DNA of 64,000 nucleotides from Voacanga thouarsii. Lineage: Eukaryota > Streptophyta > Magnoliopsida > Gentianales > Apocynaceae. Numbering within the stretch: the stretch's first letter is position 1; every line of letters starts with the position of its first letter. Location of the stretch: the NCBI GenBank assembly GCA_026120185.1, contig JANUWF010002425.1, positions 868,001-932,000 on the forward strand, written 5' to 3'. The position numbers and the translations under genes were made by a program. The notes under the pieces were generated by a model that was not told where the DNA came from, searched no databases, and worked only from the letters and a program-made list of their open reading frames with translations. Positions 60,324 to 64,000 of the stretch are shown here, piece after piece.

Positions 60324-61337
60324 CTAGTCCTTCGGCTTGCTTATCACATAAGCTAAATATCCTTGACATCCTTGCCTCAACAACTTTCGGGCTTTAGCCC
60401 CGGCTATCAAAAACTTCAATTCTTTTACTTTCTTGCCATTGAACTCCAACCCATCACACCCTGGTCTAATGAACTGAACAGACTTATTCTTACAATCTAC
60501 CCTAGCACCATGCTTCGCTAGCCAATCCATGTCCAAAATCAAATCATAATCATCAATAGCTAAGACTATTAAATCTCTCTCCAACTTTTCTCTCCCTACT
60601 TCAACTTTACAATTCTGTACATACCGATCTGCTTGCACCATTTTCCCCAAAGGCGTACTTACTAACAAGGTAAAAGGTAGTTCTACTCCATCCCAACCCA
60701 ATTGATATGCACAATTCTTATTTAAATAGGAATGGGTAGATCCAGGGTCTATCAATGCATTAACAGAACGACCTTGGATAGCAAGCGTACCTTCCACTAC
60801 CGCTGCATCAGCTCCAACCTCTTCCCGGTTGAGAGCAAAAACTTTTACTTTCACTTGCGGCTTCTGCGTTCCACTCCCGGAAGCTCCCGAGGTATTGGCT
60901 CGATTCGGCCCCGGGTTCTGAGCTGGGTTCCCCGGTCCAATCCGGAAAAGCTTAGGGCAGGTGTTCCGTAGATGGCTCGGATCTCCACAATGATAGCATT
61001 TCCGCTCTCCTCCTTTGGACCAACAATTTTTCTCAACGTGGCCCCTTTTTCCACAGTGCCGGCATAAAGGAAGATTCTGCACTGGACCAACTGGCGTTGT
61101 TCGGGCTTGTTTTCCCCGATTCTGCCATTGTTGGTTGGCAGGACGCTTGTTAGGTTGCTGCCTCTAAAAAGGTCTTGGCGGCAGTCTTGTCGGTACGAAC
61201 GGTGGTGAAGCCAATTGGTTGCGATCTTCATTCTCAGTACGGGTGGCTGCGTCCACAGCCCCCAAATAAGTCGTCAGTGGAGACGGTGCTAACGCCCTTC
61301 TTAGCTCTTACCTTAATCCCTTAACAAATTGCCTCGT
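60324..61337 (-). pseudogene. Element C nucleocapsid and protease
   Basis: Same frame as gag. It has TAA at 61308-61310 and TAG at 61164-61166. Then come two zinc knuckles, CRHCGKRGHVEKNC and CYHCGDPSHLRNTC (about 60975-61070), a Pro/Asn-rich spacer, and retropepsin with NALIDPGSTHSYLN (DPG in place of DSG/DTG), flap-like VSTPLGKMVQ and LILDMDWLAKHGA. It ends at TAG 60324-60326. Two knuckles in tandem are also seen in B. B carries Gln at both upstream stop sites, so these are C-to-T losses in C. Confidence 0.9.
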
Positions 61338-61976
61338 TCAGTTCTGTTTAGTATCTACCAGCCTCTTGCAATACTTTGACAGCTGCGTGAACCGCGCTGC
61401 GTATTGGGCTACCGTCATGCTTCCCTGCTTCAGATTCTGGAACTCGTCTTCCCGCTTCTCGACTGTCCACTGAGGGATATATTCTGCCTGGAATGCTTCC
61501 ACGAAATTAGCCCACGTCCAGTCTTGCTCAATCATCTCCCAATCATCCTGAACCCTTTGCCACCATGCCCGGGCTGGACCCCTTAGTCGGAATGCGACAA
61601 ACATCACCATACGCCTTTCAGTATACTGGAGCGTGGCAAAGATGTCCTCCATTTGTTCCACCCATTGTTCCGCTTTTTGGTCTTGTTCGGCCTCTCCCAA
61701 GAAGATAGGCGGTTGAAATTTCAGAAACCGCTCCAACGCCTCATCTTCCCCTTTCGGATTCCTCCGCTCAGTCAAGTTTTGCAGAATCTCGGTCATTTTC
61801 TGGAATGCTTGCATCATAGTCACACTAATCGGTTCTTTCGATCCCATTTTCGGCCCCATTTCGTTCTCATCCCCTTGATTTGGTGATGTCTTTTGAGTTG
61901 TTTACATCTCCGGTGTCACGGGCTCTGCCTTAGGAACCCTTCTGCTGGATGTGGCTGCACGACATTTGGGTGACAT
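61338..61976 (-). pseudogene. Element C gag (capsid)
   Basis: The start ATG at 61974-61976 (MSPKCRAATS) is chosen because B has the aligned codon as ATA, and because the frame runs on to the capsid. A TAA at 61902-61904 follows after 24 codons. The main body has SVTMMQAFQKMTEILQNLTE, then FLKFQPPIFLGEAEQDQKAE, WVEQMEDIFATLQYTERR and YIPQWTVEKREDEFQNLKQG, the usual gypsy gag core. It ends at TGA 61338-61340 in VDTKQN, where the frame would continue. Gag assembles the cytoplasmic particle. Confidence 0.9.
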
Positions 61977-62247
61977 CCTAAACCATTTCCCCAAATAATG
62001 AGTTTATGCATCAAAGTTGAAAATATCCAAATTGAGAAAGCATTCACATTCAACTTAAAGCAGAAGGAAATTGGATGCAATTTTGTATAAAGAATGACAC
62101 ACAAATTTTCTCAAAACTTAGAGTACTCTAGGTACTCTTCTTTGCATAAATTTTGAAATAAAGCAGTAAAGGTGAATAGACTCCTAGCCTAGGAGTTTAT
62201 TGAAAATAGCAAATAAAACGTTTCAAACAAAGCAGAACTTGGCCTTC

Positions 62248-62706
62248 CTAATCCTCATCAGAGTCTTCAATGTCGGCATCATATATCCATCCCCCAGAAT
62301 TCCTAGTGAAGTCTATCCCAGCCCCACTGGCAAACCCATCTATTGGCTCCTTCCCAGCTCTCCTAGAACTTTCCCCGGTCTCAAACTGATTGGGTGGGGT
62401 TACAAATGAAGGTCTAGGTGGAGATTCATAATCTATCTCCCCTGGGTCATCACTGTCAGCAGTTAAATCAACTATGAGACTATGAGGGAGGGGAACATAT
62501 TCCATGTCTATCTCCTCGTCTTCACTATCAATAACCAGGTCGATCACGGGTATGGGAGGTGGCTCAATGATCTGGACCTCATCGTCACTACTATCATCCA
62601 GGGCAATGATTGGCTGTGGTGCAGGCTAAGGTGCAGGCTGAGGCACTAGTTGAGGCACAGGTAGGTCCTCCGGGTAGATAGGAATGGGAGGGTGCCATTG
62701 CTGTCC
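62248..62706 (-). pseudogene. Acidic leader ORF of element C (unknown function, 5' end deleted)
   Basis: Homologue of the B ORF at 36969-37466. It is open from the deletion at 62706 (QWHPPIPIYPEDLP) except for one TAG (62626-62628), at the same codon as the third stop in B. Acidic blocks (DSSDDEV, DSEDEEID, DSDDPGEID) are followed by the conserved DYESPPRPSF, ETGESSRRAGKEP, GFASGAGIDF and end EDSDED. It ends about 270 bp before gag. Differences from B are mostly conservative or synonymous. The family is unrecognised. Confidence 0.65.
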
Positions 62707-64000
62707 TAGAAGGCTGGCCGAATGGTAGGGTGTGATTGAGAGTTCCGGTTTTCAGCTTTGTGAGGGAGAGAAATCATATTTTATTTGAAATTTAAATGGA
62801 GGAAATGGTGGAAATGTTTAAGGTAAAAGATCAACTATGGTATTTGATCAAGAAAGGTATCTAGGGACATTAATGGCGTCGGCTGAAACAAGGTTATCTT
62901 GCTGAAATGATTAAAGGTTAATGTTGCTCAACACTGGCCGAAATTTAGTCCTTAAAGGAAGAGGAAATTCTGGTTAATTCAGCTTAATGCAAGAGTGATT
63001 TTATTGGAGTGAAATGCTGAAATTATTTGAAGTTCAAATGGAGTTTGAATGGAGTGATCTTAGGAGTGTTTTGTGGTGTGGCTATGGAGTCCTTATGCTT
63101 CAAGGTAAGTGTGGGTTTAATGGTGTTCAGTGTATAGCTGAACAAGGCTCAATTCTACAGAGGTTGAAGGTGATTTTCGGTCTTAGGCTAGAAAGGAACA
63201 AGGCTGGAAAATTCTGGTCTCAAGTGTTCATGGCTTTCCGAAAATGGCAGAATTTTGGTGCAGGATTTTCGCACCCTCTTGGCTCGATTTTTCAGAGGTT
63301 CTTCAGGGATGTTTGAGGGTCTTCCAAGGTTGGTTTTTCAGCCTCATTTCTGGATAAATACAGAGTATTTTGCTGGCTTGAAGATGAACTAAAAACAGCT
63401 TCATTTCTTTGATGAAGAGCTGCGAATTGCCCAGAAAATATTTCTGGTTTGGTGCTGTTTTGTGCAGTCCGAAAATTGCACAATTTTTCCAACTTCCAAG
63501 CCACTTGAAATGACCATTTTCTGGGCAGTAAATGAATGGGTATATGGCCTGAATTTTCGAAGAAAAGGTCTGCAACAAATCTAGAAAATTTCCAGATTTC
63601 TTACCACTAAAGCATGAACAACATGAAGATAGATTTGAGGGTCCTTCCATGGTGATTGATTTTCTCTTGGAACCCTTCCTATTTCCCCTCCTATTTTCGG
63701 TCAACCTCCCTTCCCCAAAGCTGATTTTCGAAATTCAAGGGGAAGAAATTATCGCGGAATTTTTTTGGAATTCAAAGAAAAAGATTTAATGGATTTTAGT
63801 TCATTTGAATTATGAAAATGCTAGGACAAAGCTAGAGGTAATAAATTGGACAAGAATTCTTCTAGAATTCTTTTAGGACATGAGGATAAGATTAGGACAT
63901 TCTCTTCATGTCTCCCTTAAGACAATTATTCCTATTTTCATGGAATGCAAGAAAAAAAAATTCAAACTTAATTAAGATAATCATGGTAAAAGCTTAAATG
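62707..64000 (-). repeat. Element C 5' LTR (partial)
   Basis: It aligns from its first base with 55783 of the 3' LTR, so the LTR part equivalent to 53195-55782, the primer site and the start of the leader are gone. By the 3' LTR, about 309 bp remain beyond 64000. The segment 63014-63243 is identical to 56090-56319. Confidence 0.9.

Larger units (their letters stand above)
53195..64000 (-). mobile_element. Element C: youngest chromovirus, 5' LTR runs off the window
   Basis: On the minus strand: partial 5' LTR (62707-64000), leader ORF, gag, protease, RT, RNase H, integrase, chromodomain, polypurine tract, then a complete 3' LTR (53195-57387). A deletion at 62706/62707 removed the primer site and about 2.6 kb of the LTR next to it. 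The coding region is the best preserved in the window but holds seven in-frame stops and several frameshifts. Tekay/Del-like chromovirus is the likely clade, from the chromodomain type and long LTRs. Confidence 0.9.

Noticed and set aside
1..64000. Host protein-coding genes, tRNA or rRNA genes, CRISPR arrays, bacterial operons
   Set aside because: None found. Every longer frame maps to a retrotransposon domain or to LTR/leader sequence, and repeats are LTRs or microsatellites.

Overview
The window is eukaryotic and almost certainly from a flowering plant, probably a dicot. I found no host gene, tRNA, rRNA or CRISPR array. Nearly every base belongs to an LTR retrotransposon or a solo LTR. The plant signs are chromodomain-bearing Ty3/gypsy pol genes, primer sites matching plant initiator-Met and Asp tRNAs, Tat/Athila-type 3' motifs, Ty1/copia RT and RNase H, and A+T-rich composition. 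It looks like repeat-rich heterochromatin. The species cannot be named from what is visible.

The layout is a set of nested insertions, most of them fixed by target-site duplications (TSDs). Letters are labels used only here. A (1-8853, minus strand) is an old chromovirus holding two copia solo LTRs (3065-4578, 5031-6750). A is cut at 8853 by H (plus, Tat/Athila-like, Asp-tRNA primer site, one orphan ORF, no gag-pol seen), which holds a copia solo LTR (13033-14737). H is cut at 16286 by I (minus, same family as H). I holds the closed copia element E (17981-22641, TSD GTAAG), which contains a Tat solo LTR. I is cut at 23222 by copia element D (plus). D's 5' LTR holds an inverted copia solo LTR (23657-25377). 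Its body holds the 5' part of a minus-strand copia element J, a gypsy solo LTR K (31910-35066, TSD GACAA) and a deleted chromovirus B (35394-41413, TSD AAAGT).

D's 3' LTR is cut at 43552 by chromovirus F (minus). F is cut at 49250 by G (plus, short-LTR, Reina-like gypsy). G is cut at 53194 by C (minus chromovirus with LTRs of about 4.2 kb), which runs off the window at 64000. The chain A > H > I > D > F > G > C is therefore never closed inside the window. The right halves of all seven should lie to the right in reverse order, unless deletions removed them.

Decay follows nesting depth. A is barely readable, while C keeps long reading frames, all integrase catalytic residues and a chromodomain. 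C is still inactive, with seven in-frame stops that C-to-T changes can explain, several frameshifts and a lost RT catalytic Asp. The most interesting non-textbook signals are an acidic leader ORF upstream of gag in both B and C, AGGA-loop hairpins beside purine tracts in the H/I family, a head-to-head pair of copia 5' ends around an A+T-rich palindromic core, and a 230-bp block of complete identity between the two otherwise diverged LTRs of C.
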